From assembly GCF_000153125.2 (NCBI RefSeq), contig NZ_CM002299.1:1-64000 (forward strand): a stretch of DNA of 64,000 nt, read 5' to 3'. Of this stretch, positions 53,250 through 61,461 are shown piece by piece. The notes under the pieces were generated by a model. That model ran no database searches. It worked only from the letters and a program-made list of their open reading frames with translations, and had not been told where the DNA came from. The translations under genes and the position numbers were made by a program. This stretch comes from Congregibacter litoralis KT71. GTDB lineage: Bacteria > Pseudomonadota > Gammaproteobacteria > Pseudomonadales > Halieaceae. Numbering within the stretch: position 1 is the stretch's first letter; every line of letters begins with the position of its first letter.

Positions 53250-55414
53250 GCTGCTTCCAAACAATGCAGGCGAAACCCAGTCGTCCGCGCGAATGAACGG
53301 GGTGGTGCGGCAACGCTTTTATCAAAACCTTCCTTACTACCGACTATCACGCAGGCTTGTTCACATCGGGTTACGGCGGTATACCACCAGCTGTTATCTG
53401 CGATCCTAGGGGCCGTTTTGCTAAACCCAGATACCACAACAATGTATTGCCATTGCGATCCCTGTGCTTTGTGACACGTAATCGCGTATGCGAGGGAAAG
53501 GTCTTGTAGATCATCGCTCGCGAGTTCATGGGGTGAGTCAATGTCGTCAAACTGCACCATGACGGACTCGCCCGCACCATTATCCGCACTCACCTCAACT
53601 ACACGGCCAATTAGACCGTTGAATAGTTGGCGCTGCGCATTATTACGAAGATAAATGACAGGTTCGCCAACGGCCACTGATCCATCCTTGATATTGATTG
53701 TTTGTATAGACTCGCCATTGCTAGCCAACGCTTGTACATGCTCGATGTGAAGCGAGGTATTGATTGCACTGACAATCGATCTTGTCGCTGCGACGATTTG
53801 GGTTTGACCATGAGTCTTCAATTCTCGCCAAGTGGCCAACGCATCGTGCAGAAATTGTGATTGAGTGCACCACCGTGAGAACACACCATTGAATTGTGAT
53901 AACCCGCTATCAAACGGAACAAGATTGGGTGGTGTCTGGTTTCGAATTTCTGCTGCCACTCCAGGAATACCACTTTCCTCAGATTGACGCATTACTTTGG
54001 TTAACCTCGTAACGAAGCCACATTCTGTTTCCGCAAATTTATGCAAAATAAGGCCGGGGCCTATTGGTGGCAGTTGATGATGGTCGCCAATTAAATACAA
54101 GTTGGCATCTTCGGGCATCGCTAAAAAAATCCTGTAAATCATTATGGCATCAAGCATTGATGCCTCATCCACGAATACAGAAAAGTACGATGGGAGTTGG
54201 TTGTCGTCGGCCCGCCCCAAAAAGGCGGCTATGCTGCACGCATACCGCCCTGTGCTTTCACGCATTCGGTTGGCGGCTTTGTTAGTAAGCGCTAGCTGAA
54301 CTATCACCTCTTCTGCTGGTAGCTGGGAATAAACGTACCGTAGTAACGTAGTTTTACCCATGCCAGCGCCCCCGAGTAAGACTCCAAAACGGTTCTCTAG
54401 GAAAACGAGCGCGGCAGTTTGTTGTTCTTCGGTCAAGTTGCCAGCAAAAATTGGTTGCTCAGATTGGATTATTGGGGCGCCTGAAAATAGGCCGCGGTTG
54501 CGTCGCGGTGTCTGAAGCAACCTAGACATGCGATTCAAAATACCGTCTTCAATTACCTTACAACCAAGAATTTGTGCTTGCTCTTCGTGGACTACGCACG
54601 TCCCATCGGACACAGCTAGATCGATGGCCTCGTGGGCGTTGACCAAAGGATCTATTTTTTGGACTCCAGCCACCAGTGTATTAATAGGTACAGCAGTATT
54701 TCCTTGGTCTAGGTGCTTATATAAAACCGCCTCAGTCATTGCTACGAGACGACGTGGATCAAAGCTTTGCATCGAATAGGCCGCTCTTGCAACGTTGTCG
54801 ATTGCAGCCCATGAGCTGAATGGAAGCAGCCGGTACGGATTTTCCTTTATCTTTTCAACAGCCTTCTCACCCCAAAATCTAATTGCCTGGTTCGCAATTT
54901 TGGGAGGTAATTTAAGCGCCTGGAGATTGCGTAAAACCTGAACTTCGATCCGGCTCTCTTTCCACTGGTCAACCATGTTGGCTGCAAGCGGCATAGGAAG
55001 CTTCATCTCTATTGCTATCATCTCAAAGTCTGCATCATCCAATACAGAATAGAGGTCGTCGCCCCAGCGGTCCCAGAGCCGTTTTGCTATTGCTTTTCCA
55101 ACTCCAGCAAAGCGAGGGTTTTTCGCTAAAAACTCAACGACCTGTTGCCCCTCCGGGTGTCCCTGGTACGCTGCATCAGCGACCAACTGATCACCGAAAT
55201 CAGATGTCTCGAGATTTCCAGAGACAGTCCATATTTCCCCGATGGAAGGTAATTTGAAACAAACTTTACGTGGAATGCGAACGCTGATGCGGCGACCCCG
55301 CCACTGTTGCACGTCATCTAGTCGAATGATGGCTCCGCGCGCCTCAGATTCGCTCCAGATCGCCCCTACGACGCCTGAGAATTGAATTGCCGTCACGCTC
55401 GTATCATTCGGCAA
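53246..55414 (-). CDS. RecD2-like superfamily 1B DNA helicase
   Basis: A 722-aa helicase. An N-terminal beta-rich part leads to a helix-hairpin-helix stretch typical of RecD2 ('NPRFAGVGKAIAKRLWDRW', residues 99-117). Helicase motifs: Walker A GGAGMGKTT (348-356), Walker B VFVDEAS (413-419), motif III GDHHQLPPIGPG (443-454), motif V/VI 'AITCHKAQGSQW' and 'TAVTRCEQA' near 670-700. RecD2 enzymes unwind DNA 5'-3'. It overlaps the upstream coiled-coil gene by 22 bases and the downstream recombinase gene by four, so it is made with them. A helicase inside a recombinase operon is unusual. Confidence 0.85.
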   Translation of the reverse strand: MPNDTSVTAIQFSGVVGAIWSESEARGAIIRLDDVQQWRGRRISVRIPRKVCFKLPSIGEIWTVSGNLETSDFGDQLVADAAYQGHPEGQQVVEFLAKNPRFAGVGKAIAKRLWDRWGDDLYSVLDDADFEMIAIEMKLPMPLAANMVDQWKESRIEVQVLRNLQALKLPPKIANQAIRFWGEKAVEKIKENPYRLLPFSSWAAIDNVARAAYSMQSFDPRRLVAMTEAVLYKHLDQGNTAVPINTLVAGVQKIDPLVNAHEAIDLAVSDGTCVVHEEQAQILGCKVIEDGILNRMSRLLQTPRRNRGLFSGAPIIQSEQPIFAGNLTEEQQTAALVFLENRFGVLLGGAGMGKTTLLRYVYSQLPAEEVIVQLALTNKAANRMRESTGRYACSIAAFLGRADDNQLPSYFSVFVDEASMLDAIMIYRIFLAMPEDANLYLIGDHHQLPPIGPGLILHKFAETECGFVTRLTKVMRQSEESGIPGVAAEIRNQTPPNLVPFDSGLSQFNGVFSRWCTQSQFLHDALATWRELKTHGQTQIVAATRSIVSAINTSLHIEHVQALASNGESIQTINIKDGSVAVGEPVIYLRNNAQRQLFNGLIGRVVEVSADNGAGESVMVQFDDIDSPHELASDDLQDLSLAYAITCHKAQGSQWQYIVVVSGFSKTAPRIADNSWWYTAVTRCEQACVIVGSKEGFDKSVAAPPRSFARTTGFRLHCLEAA

Positions 55415-55785
55415 TTGTTTAGGAAAAACTCCTCAGCGGCCTTAGAGCGCTTTAGAACGTCATTCTCGGCTTGCAGCACGGCAACACGACTTTCCAAGTG
55501 CTTGATACGTTTTTCAAGTGCTTTAACTTCTGCGTCTGTTCGTTTCCGCTGCTTGCTTGGGGCTTTCGCTAATCTTTCATCAATCCTGTCAAATGCCTCA
55601 GAAATTGCGATGTTCGACCCCACGGTTGAGGGCGAAAACCCAAGCATTTCGCAAACTTTAGAGCGGCTTACTCCACCAAATTGGTTTGTGGGCATTTGGG
55701 ACACAGGAGTTTCTTTGCCCCATTCCTTCACTTTTTCTGCATTATCAGCACCGATTTTAGCGTAGGTATTTTGGCGCTTACTCAT
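55393..55785 (-). CDS. Small coiled-coil, putative DNA-binding protein (130 aa)
   Basis: A 130-aa protein. The N-terminal half carries a possible helix-turn-helix ('GGVSRSKVCEMLGFSPSTVG', about residues 37-56); the C-terminal half (about residues 75-130) is a strongly predicted coiled coil with heptads ('EVKALEKRIKHLESRVAVLQ'). This layout resembles TnpC of Tn554, a small protein that sets orientation or efficiency of integration, and the small third protein of gamma-mobile-trio elements. The ATG (55785) overlaps the stop of the preceding gene. Confidence 0.65.
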   Translation of the reverse strand: MSKRQNTYAKIGADNAEKVKEWGKETPVSQMPTNQFGGVSRSKVCEMLGFSPSTVGSNIAISEAFDRIDERLAKAPSKQRKRTDAEVKALEKRIKHLESRVAVLQAENDVLKRSKAAEEFFLNNCRMIRA

Positions 55786-56407
55786 CGTGCCTATCCCTCT
55801 TCGGCAACTCGAAGATCTTGTGTCCCTGGCGTCGAAGGGATGCGTTTTCATTTCTCAGGGATTGAAGCTCTTCTGTCAGATGGGTCACGTTTCTGTTGTG
55901 GGCCGCTTGAAGTTCCTTCAACTCTCGCTCAGCCCGCATCGCTCGGTGTTCGAACTCGGCGATTTGCGCAGCAAGTGCGGCTCTCTTTTGCTCTAACTCT
56001 TTCACCTCTAAAGAAAGCTGAGTTCGCCAATCCCTTTTCGCTTGTACGGCGACTTGGGAGTCTCTTTTCGCCTTCGCTAGTTCGATAGTTGTCACCACCG
56101 AATGCTTGAGCTTCGCGTTGTGTGGACGGCTAAGCGTATCCTGGGAGTTTGATGAGAACTGGGGCAATGTCTGACGAACAAATTCGCAATTCTGTGAACC
56201 GTCCCATGTGCAAAACTTTCGTATTGAAGTAGGAAAGAAGTCTGGCTTCGGATCGCCCTTCTTGTTCAAAAGCAACTCGCCATCGTCAGTATGTACCCAC
56301 GGGATGCCAGCGTCAGCCCATTCTGTGAGTACCCGCAATTTCTCGGAAATAGAGTCAGTGGCGGCAGATTTACTACGTTGGGAAATGTGATTGTCAGTCT
56401 TGATCAT
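55778..56407 (-). CDS. Coiled-coil protein of the mobility operon (209 aa)
   Basis: A 209-aa protein, N-terminal part (residues about 1-80) with 'IPWVHTDDGELLLNKKGDPK' and 'DFFPTSIRKFCTWDGSQNC', a stretch that looks like a small folded domain, then a coiled coil over about residues 110-200 rich in A, E, K, R and L. The family is not recognised with certainty. ATG 56407 lies within the end of the 777-aa recombinase gene (14 bases of overlap), and its stop overlaps the next gene (ATGA with an extra base), so it is translated in the same chain. Confidence 0.6.
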   Translation of the reverse strand: MIKTDNHISQRSKSAATDSISEKLRVLTEWADAGIPWVHTDDGELLLNKKGDPKPDFFPTSIRKFCTWDGSQNCEFVRQTLPQFSSNSQDTLSRPHNAKLKHSVVTTIELAKAKRDSQVAVQAKRDWRTQLSLEVKELEQKRAALAAQIAEFEHRAMRAERELKELQAAHNRNVTHLTEELQSLRNENASLRRQGHKIFELPKRDRHDE

Positions 56408-58727
56408 TTTCGCCCGCCGCAACCATGTCACCGATCTTCTTTGCAATCGCAGCATCGTTGGAGCCGAAGGACTCTTGCTCAAACCAGATAACCTCACGGA
56501 GATCGTCGTAGTGTTGTTTCTGCTGTTGTCGAATAGAGTCCGGCAAGCCGAAATTCGCCGCTTCAGATTCAAGCTCTTTGAGCAGGCCAGTCTGATACTC
56601 CAAATGACCTGGAGTGCTCAAAAAATTTATACAGCCATGACAGATAGATGGGCTTGCGTCTGACTTTTCGGTATTCCCTGTTTCGGAATTAAAGCAATGG
56701 GCAGCTTTCCTTGTGTGTCGTGAAGAGCCTACCCAACAGATTCCGTGACCCTTTGGGTCTGGCGAAAAGCCACGAGAAGCCTGCTTTTCGGCAACGATTC
56801 GAGCCTTTTCTTTTTGTGAATAACCAGCAAATTCTGCTGTTTTGAGAAGGCGTTTAGTTAGAGTAGCAACCAGAAGCGCGTAACCGCCGCCAACAGGCTT
56901 TCCATCGAAAATTCTCTCGATATGGTGTTTGTGATAATCGAATGAACTCGCATCGTCTATCTTCAGTTCAGCCGGCCTGTGCTTTGAGACTCTCTTATCT
57001 GCTTGAGTCCAGTGAGCGTCTTTTGAAATGTAATGACGTGTTTGCTCCAGGTCGAGATGCTGTAACTGCTGCATTAGGGCTATTAGTCGACTGTCCTCGA
57101 ATCTATGGTAGTAGAGATTGCTAAACAAACGCCGATAAACGTGTGTCTTACTTAAAATATCAGCATCGCAAGTGGGCAAGCATGATTCCATAAAGCCTGT
57201 GATGCGATCGTGTCGAAAAAGCGTGGTTTTTTGATTGCGAACATCGCCCATAAAAGAACTTGCAATAATGCTCAAGGAGGCGCGTCGGCTACCATACTCA
57301 AGACCAAAATCTTCCGGCTTCATTCCGCTTAATCCGAAGTAGGCGCTTTGAAGTTGTTCGGCGATTTTTGTAGCGTCGTGAACGAGTCTATTGGCGGGAA
57401 GCGACCTCCAACCGGTGTTGTATTTCAGTATGTAGACGTCGAGCTCAAATCCGTTTAAGTCATCATCTATCGTTTGTACGCACCCACGATACAAACCCGC
57501 TTCGATTCCCCTCTCACCCCTAATTTCATTCTTTCTGCGACCATTACAAATTTGAACGAGCATGAAAATGCACTCAAGAGCAGCCAAATAGAGTGTGTGA
57601 AGGGTAACCTCTCTGGCAGCGATGCTCTGGGTTGCTGTGGCGGTTTCCAGCAACTTTATGCCATAAGGTAGCGATTCAACTTGCAGGACGACGTCGCGAA
57701 GAAGTTTGGCGCGAGATTGATCGGACATTTGATCGTAAGCCTGGCGGGAGACGGAATTTGCCTCCAGTGCGGCGATTATTTTTGGGGCGACGGTGAAAAC
57801 CATTGAGATCACGTACTCGATGATCTCAACAGATTGCTCAATGGTAATGTCTTTCGTTTTCCTGCTGACCCGCCCAATCGTTGACGCAAGTTTGTTTGGA
57901 CTTTCGAATGGCCTGAACCTCAAGCCTTTCGCTTCGTCTGGCAATCGGGCTAACCAATTAATGTTTTCCAGATGGCGACGCAACGTATTTTCCGACAGCG
58001 GTTCTTGGCGATATACGTGTATTTCGTCTATCGTTTTTACTAAATCTTTTCGCTCCGAATCTGAAATTTCACTACGAGCGCATCTAACAAGAAGCTCTTT
58101 AGCCTTGGCTGTCACGCTATTGACGTTAACACCGTCGCCCATCACGTTGCGCGCCAAGGGCCAGTCAATTTTTCGGTTTACAGGATTTGGGACTAAGGAT
58201 TGGGCGAACTCGACGTCTTGGAGGGCGGCGCGTAAGAGGCCCCGTACAGCGTCTGCATAGCCCCCCAAGGCCAGCATCGAACCAGTGGCGATGCACTCTG
58301 ACCTCAGTCTTTGCGCATGCTCATGACTGAAATCTGTCAGCGAGTATAGGCCTTGCCTCAGACACCAAACGTAGATCGATCTTATAACTGCGGCTAAATG
58401 TCCTACGCGGAACCTCGCGGAGTCCGGCTTAGTATTCAAGAAAAGGCTGGCAAGTGCGTATTTCTTCGCCCGGCATAAGTCAGGGAACCTATTTAGGTCC
58501 ACGATTCCTTGGTATAGGCCCAAGTCATTGCTGGGTACAAAGAGCCTTAGGTTTTCAACAGGTATCGTTACTGGTTTCTTTGTGCTGCTTGCTCCATTTT
58601 TGGATACAGGTCGCAAGTACGTAAAGCCATTGTCTTCAGGGCGCGATACTATCGTTTCATTGCTTACCCAAGCATCTTCAAACGTCGAATTGCGGTCGTT
58701 AGGTCTTAAGGGTATTGCTCTTTCCAT
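56394..58727 (-). CDS. Large tyrosine recombinase with C-terminal zinc-binding part (777 aa)
   Basis: A 777-aa recombinase. Long N-terminal core-binding region (about residues 90-340), then the catalytic domain with Arg398 in NGRRKNEI, His529-x-x-Arg532 (HVYR), His557 and Tyr566 (RHYIS). After residue 650 comes a Cys/His-rich stretch (GICW, RHTRKAAHC, SICHGC, about 670-720) that may bind zinc. This is the larger-recombinase type seen as TnpB in Tn554 or GmtZ in gamma-mobile-trio elements, though I cannot confirm family identity. Its ATG follows the previous stop after one base. Confidence 0.8.
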   Translation of the reverse strand: MERAIPLRPNDRNSTFEDAWVSNETIVSRPEDNGFTYLRPVSKNGASSTKKPVTIPVENLRLFVPSNDLGLYQGIVDLNRFPDLCRAKKYALASLFLNTKPDSARFRVGHLAAVIRSIYVWCLRQGLYSLTDFSHEHAQRLRSECIATGSMLALGGYADAVRGLLRAALQDVEFAQSLVPNPVNRKIDWPLARNVMGDGVNVNSVTAKAKELLVRCARSEISDSERKDLVKTIDEIHVYRQEPLSENTLRRHLENINWLARLPDEAKGLRFRPFESPNKLASTIGRVSRKTKDITIEQSVEIIEYVISMVFTVAPKIIAALEANSVSRQAYDQMSDQSRAKLLRDVVLQVESLPYGIKLLETATATQSIAAREVTLHTLYLAALECIFMLVQICNGRRKNEIRGERGIEAGLYRGCVQTIDDDLNGFELDVYILKYNTGWRSLPANRLVHDATKIAEQLQSAYFGLSGMKPEDFGLEYGSRRASLSIIASSFMGDVRNQKTTLFRHDRITGFMESCLPTCDADILSKTHVYRRLFSNLYYHRFEDSRLIALMQQLQHLDLEQTRHYISKDAHWTQADKRVSKHRPAELKIDDASSFDYHKHHIERIFDGKPVGGGYALLVATLTKRLLKTAEFAGYSQKEKARIVAEKQASRGFSPDPKGHGICWVGSSRHTRKAAHCFNSETGNTEKSDASPSICHGCINFLSTPGHLEYQTGLLKELESEAANFGLPDSIRQQQKQHYDDLREVIWFEQESFGSNDAAIAKKIGDMVAAGENDQD

Positions 58728-58728
58728 G

Positions 58729-60675
58729 TCAGACCTCCACGCCCTTCTGTTTTAGAAACTCCTGGAACGCTTTGCAGAAAACAATCTGCGGTACTTCGTA
58801 ACAAACGAATGCTTCTGGGTTCCGAGCTTGAAGGGCTTGATTGTATTTTTTGTAGTAGTTCAGCTTAGCTGCGACATATTTGATCACTCGTTCGTTGACC
58901 ACGATCTTCTGCGATTCTTCGTCCGAATTGTCGATAGAGGCAACCCATTTGCCAACTATCGATTGATTTGGATTTGTGAAATCGCCAATAGGAAAAAGAT
59001 TTTCGAGAACTTGGTCTTCGTCATAGCCATCCTTATTGGGCATCACATCTTTGCCGATTGAAAAGACGATTGTGCTTTCTAGGTGACGCATGAAACGAGC
59101 CATATTTGCCTTAGCCAGGCGTGCAACAATATGCCCGTCGATGTAGGCCATGGTTTGCGAAATATTGGCGTGATCTAGCATGCCCTGAACAATGTAGATG
59201 TTTCCCGTCCGTAAAAACTCGCTAGTCGCTTTTAAGGGACGCAGATTTTTTAAAGTGAAATCTTCTACCCCCGACATGATTCGAAAGATCTTCGTAACAC
59301 TGAAGCCCGGGGCACTAAACCCAATGCCTATAGGATGCTTATGTCTAAAGCCAATCGATACCGCAAGTACGTCGTCTTTTATGCCCCAATTCGAGCGTAT
59401 TGACTCATAGTTCTCCAGAAGCATCGACATCGCTAGAAATGCTAGCTTGTTTTTTGTGCGCTCGATGCTCGTTGTTGCATCACTGCCAACCAACATCTGG
59501 TCTGTCTTACCTTTATGACCCTGCAGTTTGTACATATACACATCGCCTTCGCGAGTCATTTCAATAACCCGCGATCTAGTAAGCTCCCATACGGACGATG
59601 GATTCCAGCCGGTATGTTCGGTCAATATCACTACCGCAGCATAGATACTAATCGGCGTCATGAAATGGTTTGACAGCAGCGCTGACAATGAACTGTTCTT
59701 GTGCTGATAAAGATACATAGCCAGCGGTGGTGGACAAAGCAACTTGCCTTTGGTGGGAATTGACGTGCTAGGCCTGTCTTTGACGCCCAGCCAAAAGGAC
59801 TCTTTATACAGTCCAATAAGATGTGAAATTCGGGCTAAGGAATGCGTTACTGCCAGACCATCGGAGCCAGCAAAAACCGCTGGTGGTATGTTCAGTTTAA
59901 AATGCTTGCTCTTAGAGGACGTAATAGATTTAACCGTCTCTTCTTCGTTTGGCATTTGCTTTTGTGCCAGATTATCAAGAGTGGCCTTATGGTCTTGTTG
60001 TGCGTGAAGAATTTCTCTTGCGGTCGCAAGAATTGCGTTGCGGCTCTCTTCGAGCAGTTCCACCGCTTTTTCTTCAAGCTCCTTTTCACTATCGTGCCTG
60101 ATGCTCTCGTATCTAATCTTTCTAGGGTCACTCCGTACTGGAGCTTTATCACTCATGCCAGGGGTACCGCCTGAGTCTGGCGCAATCGGTTGGTTTCGCG
60201 CGCGTAAATAGCCTAACTGGGAGACCTTTACGCCATTACTCAAAAGGCCCGGGGCATAACGAAGAAGGCATAAAAACCTCTCAACATGTGTAGTCGATTT
60301 AATGGATCTCTCCGCGCATGCTTCATTAAATCGCTTTTCCGCAACGCCCGCGAACTCTCGTATCTCATGGCTGGTTAGCATGCTCAGAGGGCTCTCAAGA
60401 ACCGCCTTCAAACGCAGCGTTACATCATCTTTTTGCCCTAGGTCGAGCAGCTCTAGTGCTTTTCTGAAGCCCCGAACGGTAGTGCTGGCGAGGCCAGAAG
60501 GAATGTGCTCCACCGCGGTCCTGATAAAGCCCGTGGGGGCTAGGCTCAACTCACCGAAATCGATCGTCACCACGGTCTCGTATCTGCGGGAATGATCCCG
60601 CCCGAAAACCTTAAATGAGATAGTTAGCCCATCCCAAGTAGCGTGCTTTTTCTCAGATATTGAAGACCTAGGCAT
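58729..60675 (-). CDS. Large tyrosine recombinase, box I arginine replaced (648 aa)
   Basis: A 648-aa protein, first gene of the operon. A coiled-coil-like stretch (residues about 195-245) precedes a catalytic domain with 'LTEHTGWNPSSVWELT' (box I: Asn358 where Arg is expected), a beta-hairpin Lys in GHKGKTDQ (388-390), Lys476-x-x-Arg479 (box II with Lys for His), His502 (LDHANI) and Tyr511 (AYID). Lys for His is tolerated in the family; absence of the box I Arg is more serious, so it may be a structural or regulatory partner. It starts at ATG 60675 and has almost no leader. Confidence 0.75.
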   Translation of the reverse strand: MPRSSISEKKHATWDGLTISFKVFGRDHSRRYETVVTIDFGELSLAPTGFIRTAVEHIPSGLASTTVRGFRKALELLDLGQKDDVTLRLKAVLESPLSMLTSHEIREFAGVAEKRFNEACAERSIKSTTHVERFLCLLRYAPGLLSNGVKVSQLGYLRARNQPIAPDSGGTPGMSDKAPVRSDPRKIRYESIRHDSEKELEEKAVELLEESRNAILATAREILHAQQDHKATLDNLAQKQMPNEEETVKSITSSKSKHFKLNIPPAVFAGSDGLAVTHSLARISHLIGLYKESFWLGVKDRPSTSIPTKGKLLCPPPLAMYLYQHKNSSLSALLSNHFMTPISIYAAVVILTEHTGWNPSSVWELTRSRVIEMTREGDVYMYKLQGHKGKTDQMLVGSDATTSIERTKNKLAFLAMSMLLENYESIRSNWGIKDDVLAVSIGFRHKHPIGIGFSAPGFSVTKIFRIMSGVEDFTLKNLRPLKATSEFLRTGNIYIVQGMLDHANISQTMAYIDGHIVARLAKANMARFMRHLESTIVFSIGKDVMPNKDGYDEDQVLENLFPIGDFTNPNQSIVGKWVASIDNSDEESQKIVVNERVIKYVAAKLNYYKKYNQALQARNPEAFVCYEVPQIVFCKAFQEFLKQKGVEV

Positions 60676-60683
60676 TACAAGAG

Positions 60684-60712
60684 ATTATGAACCGGTCGGT
60701 CAGTTAGTGCAA
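60684..60712 (-). promoter_or_regulatory. Sigma-70 promoter of the recombinase operon
   Basis: TTGCAC (60712-60707), a 17-base spacer, and CATAAT (60689-60684), five of six matches to the -10 consensus. The ATG of the first gene is at 60675, eight bases after the -10 box, so the transcript should begin at or one to two bases before the start codon, which means a leaderless mRNA. The spacer contains GACC-GACCGGTTC, with the palindrome ACCGGT, a possible operator. Confidence 0.65.
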
Positions 60713-60729
60713 TAACTACAGTACATATA

Positions 60730-60827
60730 AGATACCGAAACCGATCATGTCCAGAAGTACTACCGCAAAGAGCAGGAGTCCGTGACGGCGAAAGTCCGGC
60801 CTGGCATCCGACAGATTAATGGCTCAT
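60730..60827 (-). pseudogene. N-terminal fragment of an MFS transporter gene cut by the island
   Basis: Downstream of ubiX the minus strand encodes 'NLSDARPDFRRHG' then 'LLLFAVVLLDMIGFGI', the first helix of an MFS transporter, followed at once by a stop. The start would be the ATG overlapping the ubiX stop (60827-60825, ATGA), but one extra T after the third codon (ATG AGC CAT T) shifts the frame; without it the reading is continuous. The MFS homology ends near 60730, which marks the right border of the island. Confidence 0.6.
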
Positions 60828-61381
60828 CCCTGCCAACGGCTGATGGCGGTATCGCTGATGCCAAATAGATCCAGACTGCGCCCGACGCTCTGGGTGACCG
60901 ATTCATCGAGACTCTTGATGCCGGTGTAAAACGCCGGCACCGGCGGGGCAATCACCGCGCCCATTTCCGACAAGGCCGTCATGGTCCTCAGGTGCCCCGT
61001 GTGCAGGGGTGTTTCGCGGACCATGAGCACCAGGCGGCGACGCTCCTTAAGTACCACATCAGCCGCCCGCGTGAGCAGCGTGGAGGTAACGCCCGTGGCA
61101 ATTTCCGACATGGTACGCACGGAGCAGGGAGCGATGAGCATGCCATCGGTAATAAAAGACCCGCTGGCGATAGCGGCACCCACATTTTTGACCGGGTACA
61201 CCACGTCAGCGTGGGACTTGAGCTCTTCAGCACTCATATCGAGTTCGTGATGCAGGGTCAGCTCTGCGGACTTACTCATCACCAGGTGAGATTCAACACC
61301 GACTTCCTTGAGCATTTGCAGAGCCCGCAGGCCCATAACAATCCCCGAGGCTCCACTGATACCGACGATAATTCTTCGCAT
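60824..61381 (-). CDS. ubiX: Flavin prenyltransferase UbiX
   Basis: A 185-aa protein beginning 'RRIIVGISGASGIVMGLRAL', with 'VMSKSAELTLHHELD', 'APCSVRTMSEIATGVTSTLL' and 'KERRRLVLMVRETPLHTGHL'. These are the FMN- and dimethylallyl-phosphate-binding regions of UbiX/Pad1. It makes prenylated FMN for a UbiD-type decarboxylase, used in ubiquinone synthesis or aromatic acid decarboxylation. The start is placed at ATG 61381; an upstream in-frame GTG or ATG is possible. No ubiD is in the window. Confidence 0.93.
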   Translation of the reverse strand: MRRIIVGISGASGIVMGLRALQMLKEVGVESHLVMSKSAELTLHHELDMSAEELKSHADVVYPVKNVGAAIASGSFITDGMLIAPCSVRTMSEIATGVTSTLLTRAADVVLKERRRLVLMVRETPLHTGHLRTMTALSEMGAVIAPPVPAFYTGIKSLDESVTQSVGRSLDLFGISDTAISRWQG

Positions 61382-61461
61382 GACTGCTCCTACTCTGTGG
61401 GGCAGCACTCTAGCAGGACCAACCCCCAAGGCACAGTGACGGCTGTCGGCTCAGCCTCGCG

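Noticed and set aside
51945..60675. Direct naming as gmtX, gmtY, gmtZ or tnpA, tnpB, tnpC
   Set aside because: The resemblance is in size, order and motifs only; without a profile search the identity cannot be stated, so no symbols were given.
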